Of a DNA stretch of 44,308 nt, positions 11,101-21,333 are shown in pieces. The first letter of the stretch is position 1. Each line of letters starts with the position of its first letter. The notes under the pieces are model-generated. The model had not been told where the DNA came from. It ran no database searches and was given only the letters and a program-made list of their open reading frames with translations. A program made the translations under genes and the position numbers. The DNA comes from Tieghemiomyces parasiticus (Eukaryota > Kickxellomycota > Dimargaritomycetes > Dimargaritales > Dimargaritaceae): contig JANBPT010000324.1 in NCBI GenBank assembly GCA_027575765.1, forward strand, positions 1 to 44,308. The letters run 5' to 3'.

Positions 11101-12537
11101 GCGATCGGCAAACTTGCCGCTGATGGTGTCCCAGTCGTAGAACTGGTCACCGCGCTTGCGCAACTTGGACAGGGCCGTGCGGCTGGCCGGAGTGGTATGG
11201 CAGGCCACGTTGTCGGCGGCCAGGCCGGGGTCGGCGGCTACGGAGCCGTTGTTGAGGATGCAGGGGAAGAAATTGATAACATCGCCCTTGTCGTTGGCCG
11301 GGGAGGGGATGTTGAAGAAGCCCTTGCAGTTGTTGTTGGGCAGCTGGAACATGTAGGAGATGTCCATGCCGCCGGCGTAGGCCGGGGCCTGGATCAAGTT
11401 ACCTGGGTACTGGTCCTGGCCGATCATCTCGTTGCCCGGATGGGAGTACTTGGAGACGTCATAGACCCGCCCGTTAATGATAACATCGGTGTTCTCAAGC
11501 GAGGCGTAGTTAATGTAGTTTTGGGTGGCGGTACTCAGGCCGCACACGACCTGCTGGAAGCCGAAGGTCAGAAAGCCCACGCAGCCCATGATGAAGACGA
11601 TGATGGTGACCAAAGCCATTTTCTCGCGCCAGGCCTGCTGGATGTCGGGATCGCTTATCCCGCAGCAGCGCAGAAAGTAGGGCGGGGCATAGAAGGTGGA
11701 GCACTTGGAAAACAGGACCCAGACGGACGGACAACGGCGCTTGACGTCCTCCTTGATCACGCGCTCCTTGACGGTGGAACGACGGGCCAGGCTGCGGCCG
11801 CGGCGCATGCCAGTGTCGGCGGCCAGTACGGTGCGCTTGTTTCCCACCGAGGAGGAAGGGCCGGCCGGAGCGGTAATCACGTTGCCGCGAAGGGCACTGT
11901 GGTAATGGGGGTCGCGCTTGTCCGGGGGCCGGGCGCGCTCCGGGCGAACCAGGGAGCGCTGGCGGCGAAGCTCCTGAGGGTTAAGCCCTTCCTCGATATG
12001 GCGGGTGCTGGCCTTGCTACGGCCCGACAGTTTGCGGGCCAGGCGGGAACTGACGCTCTCCATGGACTTACGACCCTTGCCCGGGGCGGCGGAGTCGTAC
12101 GACGGTGGCACGGGGTAGTTTCCGGTGGGGGTGGCGTAGGACTTGGCGCCTAGGTCGTTCAATTCGACGCCGTCGTCGCCAGCGGCACGGGCGGCCGGGC
12201 GGTCACGGGTCGGGGACATGGCGCGGAAGTAGGACGGGTCCTGGGAGCCTGAAAACTCCTGGGGGTGCTGTGGGGCGTCGTGTGAAGAACGCAGGTTGTC
12301 AAAGTAGGACGATGGGCGGGGCTCGTCAAAGGCAACGGGGACGTCGAAAGCGCCGTCGGGGTCGCGCGATATAGTGGCGGGAGCGCCCTCGTAGCGGTAC
12401 TTGGAGGGGTCCAGGTCCGAGTCGTCGGAGTGGTAGGCATCATCGTGAGGTTGTGCGCGGCTCTCGGGCAGTAGCGGTGGATAGCCGCTGTTGTGAGCGG
12501 GCTCCCCAGCACCAGCGGGCGGATGGGAGGAGGGCAT
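8167..12537 (-). CDS. CHS3: Chitin synthase, division 2 (class IV, Chs3-like)
   Basis: A single exon of 1456 aa starting at the first ATG (12537; MPSSHPPAGAGEPAHNSG). It polymerises UDP-GlcNAc into chitin at the plasma membrane. Residues 1-280 are a disordered, Pro/Ser/Arg-rich tail. A membrane helix lies at about 305-330, a cytochrome-b5-like lid (INGRVYDVSKYSHPGNEM) at 345-375, and a second membrane segment at about 550-580. The GT2 catalytic domain starts near 755 (YTILLVTCYSEG). It contains the VDAD motif near 935, LPGCFCMYRIK, EDRYLSTLM near 1057 and the signature QRRRW near 1097. A cluster of helices follows at 1115-1215, then a 240-residue Ser/Gly-rich tail. No myosin motor is present, which separates it from classes V and VII. 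It is somewhat longer than usual class IV enzymes because of both tails. No intron is evident in 4.4 kb, unlike most neighbours. Confidence 0.95.
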   Translation of the reverse strand: MPSSHPPAGAGEPAHNSGYPPLLPESRAQPHDDAYHSDDSDLDPSKYRYEGAPATISRDPDGAFDVPVAFDEPRPSSYFDNLRSSHDAPQHPQEFSGSQDPSYFRAMSPTRDRPAARAAGDDGVELNDLGAKSYATPTGNYPVPPSYDSAAPGKGRKSMESVSSRLARKLSGRSKASTRHIEEGLNPQELRRQRSLVRPERARPPDKRDPHYHSALRGNVITAPAGPSSSVGNKRTVLAADTGMRRGRSLARRSTVKERVIKEDVKRRCPSVWVLFSKCSTFYAPPYFLRCCGISDPDIQQAWREKMALVTIIVFIMGCVGFLTFGFQQVVCGLSTATQNYINYASLENTDVIINGRVYDVSKYSHPGNEMIGQDQYPGNLIQAPAYAGGMDISYMFQLPNNNCKGFFNIPSPANDKGDVINFFPCILNNGSVAADPGLAADNVACHTTPASRTALSKLRKRGDQFYDWDTISGKFADRQLLIYSGSIIDMDRLQWLVNGIAPVAILNELASPQYRGRDVSYFVGNNNPRLGRCLQEMFRVAALDTNTIGCIASELVLYVSLIVILAVVLTKFGLALVFGWVIGPRLGQLKDESPEERRRRIEAIEQWSDVNNHYGQPMAIRPQYSVAAAPKRSRFFPTTSRFSTYMPGEEPGRARTGNYPSVYNQDATARQSVYNQNAAQASSSSHSLALATPGARQRSQATGVDEGIVTETYSRSQDGDLNNPKDEQLSPAAEFRSDKSLRPGEPPMEMPNPEDLAYTILLVTCYSEGAHGIRTTLDSLAGTVFPTSHKCLFIICDGIITGAGESVSTPDVCLAMMKDFIITPDHVQPYSYVSIADGTKRHNMAKIYAGYYSPDENSPAEAKRHRVPMVLIVKCGTPAESEERKPGNRGKRDSQIILMSFLQHVMFDERMTELEYELFNAMWNVTGVTPDNFEIVLMVDADTKVYPDSVSSMVATMVRDPQIMGLCGETKIANKSDSWVSMIQVFEYYISHHQSKAFESIFGGVTCLPGCFCMYRIKAPKGAHGYWVPILANPDIVENYSENVVDTLHKKNLLLLGEDRYLSTLMLRTFPKRKMVFVPTAVCKTIVPDEFKVLLSQRRRWINSTVHNLLELVLVRDLCGTFFFSMQFVIFMELVGTVVLPAAISFTLYLVIISTFTRPVPIIPLLLLAAILGLPAILITLTTRKIVYVGWMLIYLMSLPVWNFVLPVYAFWHFDDFSWGETRKVTGEGKDTSHGDKEGEFDSSKIVMKRWCEFEAEKRRRTTMLIHNNSGSLQYPEVPALPEGMSPSSAGGGSTATPPAPAFMANGSPASGATNASLDKLGYMTPQYMNRLSVAPSAQASVLNLNFTANGSPARDLPAMPSASHEVMAAGASGTGYYAGSSSEDGSRSSADQLGKKASEEPMLSGFPYHSPSGAAGSSTQGAGMYGYDDDDLHPTTLDPRHNQRPGNRTPPGMI

Positions 12538-13730
12538 GATGGCAGGTCGAGATGCGATGGGGATATGCAAAGGAGCGAGGAATCTAGGGCGAGAAGGGCG
12601 TACAGAGACAGGGCTGCCGAGATCACTACGGACGAGCGGGCGGGCGGGGGGAGATTAGGAAGGGGCGCGGGGAGGAAAACGGGAGAGGCAACAAGGCCAG
12701 ATGCTAGCGTAGCGAAAAATTGTGGGACTCGACGCGGATAGGAAGGAAGCGATGTCGCTACGATATTTTCCGGAGACTTGAAAAGAGGGGGCAAACGCAG
12801 CTTCAGAACGGACAGCTGCCTGGCGGAGTTAAGTAGTAAAAGGCCGTGTAGAGGGAGAGAGTTGTGCCGGGAAGAGGGCGGCCGGGAGTCCGCTTTTCAT
12901 AAAGGAGACCCGGAGCAATAAAGAAAGGGCGGGGAGCCGGAGCAGGAGCGCTGGGCTCTAGCACGGCGCAAGTAGAGAAAGTGGAGCGGGGGCGCGAGGA
13001 CGCTCGGCAGCTGGCCTACGCGCGCCGGATGGACAGCGGGGCGGTGAGGGGGTGAATGGCGGAGCAGAGGGAGGGGGGTTCAGGCGGTAGTCAGTTGGTT
13101 AGTCTGGCGTCGAAAAACACTGCCGCAGGGGAGGCCACAGGTCCGTCGAATACTCGAGGCCTGCGGGGGGGCCATAACACAGGGCGGCCCAGGCACTGCC
13201 TGGTGGGGGAACTGGGGGCTGGGGCGGTCGGAGCCCAGGCCACGGGCGGCAGGCTGCTACCACGCGCCGGGTGCCGTCGAGGGAAATACCGGCAGGGGGC
13301 CAGCGGACGGCCGAGGAGCCCGGGGGCAGCCGAGCGGGCTGCTGGCCAGATGCACAGACGCCGCCGGTCCTGGAGAGGCGGTGCTACGTTGGCGCGTAGA
13401 CGGAGTCCAACCTACCTTGGAGAGCAGCGAGGTCGGGACACGGGGGCGAGCCGAACCAGTCCGAAGCGAGGGCGACGGGAACAAAGAAGACGCAGTGCCC
13501 AGACACCACGGGCGGGTTGGTTGGCAGTTTGGACGGACGGAGGAACGGTTGTGCAAGAATACCAATCCGGATCACAAGGCACCAGGCGAAAAGAGAGAAG
13601 GGAGAAGGGAGAGCGGGAACGGTGGGGAGGCCCGGCTGAATATATCGGCTGTAGTGAAAGTAGGGTGGGAGGAAGCGGGGAGGCGTGGGCCTACTTAGTC
13701 AGCCCGCGAATAATAGACGTGCGTCGAGGG

Positions 13731-13741
13731 CTATTTTTATA
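13731..13741 (-). promoter_or_regulatory. TATA element facing the chitin synthase gene
   Basis: On the minus strand this reads TATAAAAATAG followed by CC, a good TATA box in the orientation of the chitin synthase gene. It is about 1.19 kb upstream of the ATG, so the leader would be long or the true promoter could be closer. The same 13-mer occurs on the opposite strand at 14119. Confidence 0.35.
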
Positions 13742-14118
13742 GTGGCCGGCGGGCGCGGTGCTTAGAGCGGCGGGCACGCCGTGCGTGCTAGGCAGGTGGA
13801 CGGCGGGATACACACACAGGCACAGGCGAGGGGCGGGGGCCAGCGCAAGTGGGTGTGGTGGCGTGGGCCGGTCAAGAGATACACTAAAGAAAGCGCTGGT
13901 GCGTAGCGCAAGCGGAGGGGCGCAGATGTGCCACAAATAGCAGCGAGGACTGGACGTGACGGTGCGGGAGAGAGGATGGCTAGGCCGCGGTTGTGTCGAC
14001 CACAGGGCACGCGAGAGGGGTGGTGATAGGGCAGTAAGGAGAGAGAGGACAGGACAATTAAGGCTAGCCGTGCGTGTGGAAACCAGGGGGGAGGACAGGT
14101 GGGCTCATCGGGCGGTTA

Positions 14119-14131
14119 TATAAAAATAGCC
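14119..14131 (+). promoter_or_regulatory. TATA element facing right
   Basis: TATAAAAATAGCC on the plus strand, the same 13-mer as at 13741-13729 on the minus strand, so the two point away from each other about 390 bp apart. No coding gene starts to its right that I can support; a noncoding transcript is possible. Confidence 0.3.
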
Positions 14132-17100
14132 AGGTGTCGGGCCGTGGTGGAGCAGAAGCAGACGAAAATAGCCAAAGCCTGTTAAAGCCATGAGGCGGTT
14201 GCCTTGCGTTGTCCAACAGCGAATCACGCATGTTCGCCGCCAGAAATCCCTCCCGCTGGTACCGAGCGATGCTACGAACAGAATTCCGCGAGGGGGATGG
14301 CAATGGAGGGGGAGACGGGGGGAGTTAGGATAGTCGGGATGGGATGGGCAAGAAAATAACAATAATAGTGAGGGGCTACAAGAGTAAAAGAGGGCGAAGA
14401 CCAGTTCAGGGGTGCCGGACCCCCTCCCCACCTGCCACCGCGACCCGCGCCACCCCCACTCACTCGCTGGTTAAGGTGGCGGGCTGGCCGACATGATAAA
14501 AATTAGGTTCGTGGTGGTGAGCGATCCACTGGGAGGAGGAGGGGGCGGGACACATTAACGCCGGGTCACTGACTGGCTGGCAAGTGAATGGAAGATTATC
14601 CATGGCGCTCTAGCGGTGCCAAAGGGGGGGGGTGCTCCAGGTGAGGGCCCAGAGTGGGCGGACAGAGCCGTGCCTGGCCGGGTATCCACCGCTACACTCT
14701 GGCTGGTTGGCCCACCATGTCCGTGGCCCTCGGTGGCCAATGCGTCCTGCTGGCTTCAGCGCAACCTATCCCTTCCTCCCAGTCCGTGCTGGCGGGATAG
14801 ATCGGGCTTCCAGATACCGCGCAGGATGGGAATGGGTGGAGGGGAGAAGTGCAAGGCATCCAGAATGGCGGGCTGTCAGTAAAGAACAATAGGGTTGGCC
14901 AACCGCTCATGCATGGCCAAGCGATGGATATTGGGTCAGCACTGGTTCTAAAAATAGCGATTCGACGAGAAGCATAATGGCCCACGCACCAGCTGGCCCC
15001 CATATTCCTTGCGTTCTCCCACCCCATGTCGCAACCGCGTGAACCACAAGACTTGGCCAGGTGGAGAAGGTGTGGGCTCTCGGAGATTGTGGCTTACCAC
15101 GACACCTTTATGCCAAGCATATCGGAAGCGGTAAACCTCTACATGGCTGCAGGGCGTCGAGTGCCTGCAGTGGACGCTGGACTTCCGGGTTCAAGCGGGG
15201 AATATAAAAAAGACCTCCGGGATGCTGGCCACAGTTCGGCAGCAGCCGGGATCTGGAGAGAACAATCTGTTGTTCTTCCCTTTGTTACGTGTGTTACCTG
15301 TTAAAGGCACTTACCCCAAGTAATGATAGAAGTGGTCTTGACGTATAATGATCAGACTCAAGGTCATACGTGCGGGTGACACAGGCAGTTGGTTGCCAAC
15401 CGCTAACGCCGTGGCCGCGCACGAACAATTTGACACCGAAAGCGTCTCAGGGCCGCAGTTTTTGGTGTAGCCTTGGCGGAGTCATTGCACATCGGCCCAT
15501 TTCAGGGCCACTGGCTCTACACTACAACCTCACATCGCTTAATCCCACCACAGAAAGTAGTAGTAGGTGAATGTCGACGGCGGAATGACACCTCTGGCAC
15601 GATATGGGCGAGAGCCGTCTGGAGCCATCCCTGCTAGACTTGGGAGGATCCCAGCTTTGGTGCCGGGTCTGGCTTGAAGCCGCCAGGAGCCGGCTGTAAG
15701 TGGGAGGGGGGGGGGTACGGAGCCCTGGCCGAAGCCTTCATCGCCAGACCGCCAATCTCTTACATTATCACTTCAGCGATTTATGGCGGTGAAGATGGAC
15801 AAAGAGCTGCCAAATCACTGAGGGACACGCCTTTGCGAACCCGACTCGCTGACGGCCATTGGGACCCAGAGGCGGATATTAACCTTGGGGGGCATCGCTC
15901 TCGGATCAGCGTCAGTGCGGAACCAGACGTCAAATCGGACCTTCACCCCAGATCCCAGGGTGACCCGACGGGGAGGACCCTGCGGGGTGTCTCTCACGTC
16001 TAAGATTCCTCGGTTTCCCCTTAAGTATGAGTGCCTCACCTTTAGCATCGTCGCGTATTTGTAGTCGGGGTAAGTGGGGGGGATTCGGGTGAATGTTTGG
16101 GAAGGGGCAGGCGAAAGGCCCCGAATCATCGGTGCCCCCCCTTTTTTTTTGACCCCCTCCCCCTAACGGGTCTATCACCTCTAGGTCTGCAACCCCCGGC
16201 CAAGCCATCGAATGGACGTCATAGGGTCATCCATTCGGTTGCTACGATCTGGGGCCTACATTCTAACAGCCTTTGACCTCCCACTGCGAACCCCCCCCCC
16301 CCCGTTGGAGTTGGCGCGACGCCTGCCACCGTTGAATCGAGCCTTTTTATTTCCTTCATATCGGCCCAACCACACTTCAATCACCCCGCTGGTGATGTTC
16401 CCACCCCGCTGCCAATAAGCGGCGGCCTGCCGTGTAGTCGGGGTCAGCTCCAATTGGCCGGTCGGACCTCAGCGGGCAGAGGAGGGCTAGCTGAGCGGCT
16501 GCAGGCAGCAAAGGAATGCCGCGAGAAATGAGAGTGGGTGAGTTGAAAAAGAGGAGGAGTGGTGAGGGGCGACTTGCCAAGAACGACTTCCATCACACCA
16601 CTGTCTAGCTACACACGCCCTAGCTGGCCGCCGATCGGACCTTGCCAAACATCACCACCATTGTTCGCCTTTCGCCCAACGTCAGCGCTTAGGTAAACCG
16701 TATTGGTGACTGGGACAGGTGGGTTAATTATGGGCTTGATGCCTGATCAGACGCAGTTGGGTCGGGGCATCTGGTAAACCAGCCCGCCGTGTCTTCGGAA
16801 ACCACCGGTATAGTTGGTGAAAACCAGGCAACCGTGGCACCCTCAACCCCACACTATCACTTAGAAATATACTGCCCCCACCTACTCCGGTGCAGGCAGT
16901 AGATCATGTACCACCCAATAGCCCCGGCTTTCCTGGCCTCCCTGATGAGTCGACCCGTATCCGCTAATACTACTTTCGAATTTGGCCAAGTGGCCCTACG
17001 ATACAGACTGCAGCAGGTAGTGCCCGTGCCATCCTTGTCGCCTCAGATCAGGTATACCGTCTACTTTCAATTCCTCTTGCCACGCCCCATCGGTTTTATT

Positions 17101-18913
17101 TTTACCGCCACCCCTTTCCATACCATTGCATGCCTCCGTGGCTGTTGTCACTCCCTGTCATCGGTAGTTGACCCGTCGCCTATATGACCCTGACTGGCTG
17201 CAGAACCAGAGGGAGGGGGAGGGCAGTGGTGTGTCACGGGAGGTAACATTAGTCTTAACCCGATAGTGCACTGGCTTTCCTCGCACACTTTCCTCGGCAG
17301 AATCGACAGCCCGACCTTTACAGGGACATCATCAATTTCCCCACATCTCTGTGTTTCGTATACGGAGGACTTCATAACTGAGACTGATTCTTAAGTATAT
17401 GGCAGCTACGATGACCGCGCGAGGTTCACCTCGTAACTCGCTACGACATATGATACCTATTTTATTAAGGAGTTGAGAAAATTAAGGAAATAGACGGATA
17501 GGGGGGGGGCATTAATACCGACGCACCTGTTTAGCCCTGCCATCTTTGGGGGTCCTAGATAAGAACCAATCAACCGACAGCGTGCGGACCCTATCACAGT
17601 CCATCGATTATTTTTGCATTGGATACGACGGGATTGCATCTGGTTAGGCCTAGCCATAGCATGTACATATGCTATCGTTGCCTTTCATACAGCTCCCTTC
17701 TCCCTGGTGTCCACCGCCCTCTTTGGCCCTCCGAATGGGCCCCACTAACCGCCACCACGATAAAGTCAATCGCCAAAATCGGTAATCCGCGTACCGGTTA
17801 AAGAGGTCAAGTGCACCCTTCCTCACTTCCAAAAGGTCCTTACATTGTAAATGTTTCGTCTGGAGAAGGCCATTAGTGGCACAAAGGGGAGGGGGAGGGA
17901 GCGAAGGCCAACCCGATACACGACCATTAAGTAACGCCTAGTGGAGTTTGGTTTCACTTTTGCACAATATTTTTACAATATGGGCCAAAGTTGACTACAT
18001 CCCATCTACCTCCAACCTCATCACTTTGAAATCCACACTCTGATTTGCCTCCGCGCGGCGATCTGCGCTCCGAGGATGTCAATTTTCCACCCCATTTGCG
18101 AGACCTTTGGGTGGAGCCGTCGATCCTCCGCTAGTCTTGCGAATCCTATGTCTCGGCAATTCCTTAATTTTTTCATTCTTCAATTTTAATTTTTTGTGCC
18201 TCAACGCCCTTCTTGTACAACCCATTATTGGCTCTTGTGGCGAACTGGCTAGTCACTAAAGCCGATTGAAAAAAGGGAGCACAAACAGAGGAAGACTGCG
18301 TCCTATACTCTAGTCGGAATAGGTATAAGTAGATATTATCAATGAACCCCCTACTGCGACCGTGGCCAAAAAAATATATATACGGAACGTGCTGGAGAGC
18401 TCACTCTGGTTGGAAATATGTATATATATTCCACCACTTCTTCGCTATTCGGCGCTATCTCTATCACCATTGATTCTCGGTTGATCATCCGTCCCTACAC
18501 TATTATTCCTGGTCGTTAGCTCTACTCGCCTGGCTGCGCGTGGTTGGCCCTGGTCTATTATTTGTCGGTCCGGCTGGGCGGCTTGATTGCTATTCAGCCA
18601 CCACTAGCAGTCCCATCGTGTAAACCCCGGGATGGTTGTGGCACAGACATGCGTGCTCAGCGCATTTACTGTAGCCGAACAAGATCCGGTATCTCATTAT
18701 TCCAGAAAGTGCACGTTATTGCAGCTCATAGTCGAGTTGGGTTAAGTTCCGTTCCATCGTTTAGTTTTAAAATATAGGTTGTTTTTTTTTTGGATATATT
18801 AAAACTGAAGTTAATCTTACAGAAATATGGCGAGCTGTGCGATATAACCCACCAATGGCATGGGCAATTCCGGCCTTGAGCTTTAATCTCCAGTAGCTGG
18901 TATACAATATTTA

Positions 18914-20767
18914 TCATCGGTGTAGTTGATCAGCTAGGTCCATCTGTACTTCAGCGTGCTCGGCCATTGGGATAGTGGGGCTGTTGTGTGCGTGTTGGCG
19001 GCTGGGGGATTGGACATGGATTGTGAAACCAAAAACTTGATCCCGGTTAGGACGATAGGCATTAGGAATACCGGTGAAAAGCGTCCAGGGCTACCTCGAG
19101 TACATGAGGTTTGCTACCACCGCATCTCTTCCGGTCTCCGACTTCCAAAGAAAAGAAAAACAATAATACTTACCGCTCGCCAGAGCTCTTGGACGGCCAG
19201 GTGGGGAACATTGACGGGTCTTTGGGCAGTGGACTTTCGCTAAGATATGGACAGGCGAATGGGCATAACAGGTTAGGGTTCTACTGATTAAGTTGATTTC
19301 AAAAGCCCGGAGGGATGTATCTCCTTTGAAGCAGCACCAAAATCATTCCCGTAGAGAACATGACTCCCTTTCCCCCCCTATCACTCGACACGGGTACCTA
19401 CCGAAAGTATGGGTGTTCTAGGGCCTCCTCAGCCGTGATTCGCTGGGCCGGGTCGTACTCGAGTAGCCTACAGAGAAGGTCGAGGCCACTCTCAGTGAGA
19501 TTCATGAACTTGGCTCGTAGGTTACTCCGGCTGTGGATAAAGTAATAATTAAAACGTTCAAAATAGAAAGGTCGCGAGAAGGGCAAAGGGCGTGAATACA
19601 TGTATCACGGAGTAAAAGATGGTAAGTCTAACGACGCGTGAACGGCTGGCGCGCAAAGGCCACCCACCGTCCTGCACTTACGGGTAAACCACGAAATTAA
19701 AAGTCTGGCAGTTCGGGAGCCGGGAGTACCCAGGCCATACCGTATCGTTGGGAGTACCCATTAGTTTGAATATCTGCCGGGTGTGCGTGTAGGTGAGTGT
19801 AGAGAAATATGGCAAGTGTCAGTTCAGTTTCGTTAGAAAGGGCTATCCGTAACGGTTGAGATCGGAGGCCTTGATTTAAATCGTCCTCGCTGGTCGTCCT
19901 TACCTGGTTGATCTGGTCGATTTCGCCCTTGCCCTGGAACAAGGGTACCTTATCAAGTAACTCGGCAAAGATGCAGCCGATGGACCACACATCGATGGCT
20001 GTCGTGTACTCTTTGGCACCAAGCAAGAGTTCCGGTGCCCTATTGAAAAAAGGTACGATACGCGTCGCAAGCAGTTAAGCGTTAGTCAGGCCAATATAAA
20101 GTAAGCTCAGGCCCCAAGTAAATTCGGCAGTAAAGTGCGAGGGTGGCTCTTATCAGGAGTCCAGCCATTTTGATGACCACTGGATGCAGTCGGTAGAGCA
20201 AACGACAGCAACCTACCGGTACCACAGGGTCACGACGAGTGGGGTCATCCGGCCGAGTGGACTCCCGTACTTGCGGGCGAGCCCGAAATCCGCGACCTTG
20301 AGCGTTCCACGATTCGTCATGAGCAAATTGGACGTTTTCAAATCGCGGTGGATCAGCCAGTTATCATGCATATGGGCTACGGCCCCCAACAATTGTCTCA
20401 GCAACGTTTTCACCTCAGACTGTAGAAACGGGCTGACCATATCTTCGAGCAGTGCCTTGAGGTCGTGTTCGACGTATTCCATCACGAGGAAGATGCTGGT
20501 GAGGGTGTCGCCCACCACAATCTCGCGGACATTGACAATGTACGGGTGCCGGGCTACCTGTAGGAGGGCCTGGATCTCACGGAGAGTGGTAACCGGAAAC
20601 CCGTTCTTCTCTTGCTCTAGTTTGAGTTTTTTGAGCGCCACGATATGTCCTGTGGACCGGTCGCGCGCCCGGTAGACAACACCGTATGAACCTTCGGCGA
20701 TGCGGTTCAGACGTTCGTAGTGATGCACGCTGCGGCAGCCCTGGAGAACTGGATGGTTGGACGTCAT
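18914..20767 (-). CDS. Cyclin-dependent kinase, CDK11 (PITSLRE) type
   Basis: Exons complement(20217..20767, 19904..20039, 19682..19773, 19402..19530, 19174..19239, 18914..19001), 353 aa. All six joins keep frame and rebuild family motifs. The start gives [20 protein letters not shown]; the ATP lysine is K46. PVTTLRE replaces [15 protein letters not shown] is at 140-147, DFG at 160-162 and the T-loop Thr at 180 in [10 protein letters not shown]. Across junctions come [34 protein letters not shown], the SNLRAKF region, [20 protein letters not shown] and a short tail. The acceptor of the last exon is the least certain (another AG lies 21 nt downstream in the same frame). CDK11 kinases act with cyclin L in transcription and splicing. 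The long charged N-terminal extension of animal CDK11 is missing, as in other fungi. CDK10 is the alternative, but [14 protein letters not shown] and REIVVGD fit CDK11 better. Confidence 0.9.
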
Positions 20768-21333
20768 ATGTAGGTGCGTGTGCGAAGCCCAGTCGTAGTG
20801 AAATGAGGGGAGGGAAGGAATGGCGTAGGTCGCACTGTCGCCGGCGGCAGGCAGGGGTAGAATTGGATGACAACGATTGGCGGGACGGACGGACGAAATG
20901 CTCTAGAATGCGGAACGTACGTGGTTCCAGAGGGCAGGTGTAAAATTCCCCGGCGATGCGACGAGGAGCGCATGGCAACGTCTGGTATCGGTGCGTCATG
21001 GTTCTGATAGGTTGCGAGTCGGCGCACCTTGGAAAGCTAGGGAGTGATTTGGCAGCCTTTCATCTTTGGTAATATACTTCTTTTTTTTCCCAGGTGAACT
21101 TGACCAGGACGAATTAAGGAATCCTATTGAGCCTCCTGCTGCCAACTTTTTCATTTTCTACCGTAGTACTTTCCCAACGCGACTGCATACATACTGGAAG
21201 CCAGCGGCCCGATTATTAGCTCCATTTCTCGAGCTTTCGAAAGCCATTCGCTCGCATTGACCTTAATCACCGCCGAGTTCTGTGGCGTCAACGTCAACCC
21301 AACCAGCGAATTTACCCACGGACCTCGTCCCCG
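20768..21333. other. Divergent promoter region, CDK11 kinase / pseudouridine synthase
   Basis: 566 bases between two divergently transcribed ATGs. It contains C/T- and T-rich tracts near 21080-21090 and no reading frame of interest. Both genes probably start transcription within it; no specific operator is recognised. Confidence 0.6.

Larger units (their letters stand above)
12538..18913. other. Large gene-poor region between chitin synthase and CDK11 genes
   Basis: 6.4 kb without a gene I can support. From 12540 to about 14360 the plus strand is heavily G+A-rich, so the chitin synthase leader and promoter side is C+T-rich. The open frames in this part (for example 13056-13742 +) are low-complexity Arg/Gly products of that skew. 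From about 14500 to 18900 the composition is balanced and only short, mutually overlapping frames occur. I found no tRNA B-box plus acceptor combination, no rRNA and no transposase or reverse-transcriptase motif. Confidence 0.6.

Noticed and set aside
9214..12153. Very long open frames on the plus strand opposite the chitin synthase
   Set aside because: They are antisense shadows of a GC-rich, codon-biased gene; His/Gly/Val-rich products with no domain.
13056..13742. 228-codon open frame on the plus strand
   Set aside because: Product is low-complexity Arg/Gly/Glu from a purine-rich tract, with overlapping open frames on both strands and no family motif.
15187..15210. GGGTTCAAGC resembling a tRNA B box
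   Set aside because: No A box at the correct distance and no pairing acceptor or anticodon arms around it.
17418..17440. CGAGGTTCACCTCG palindrome
   Set aside because: A hairpin of six base pairs without a T-run or conserved context; nothing else supports a terminator or RNA gene.
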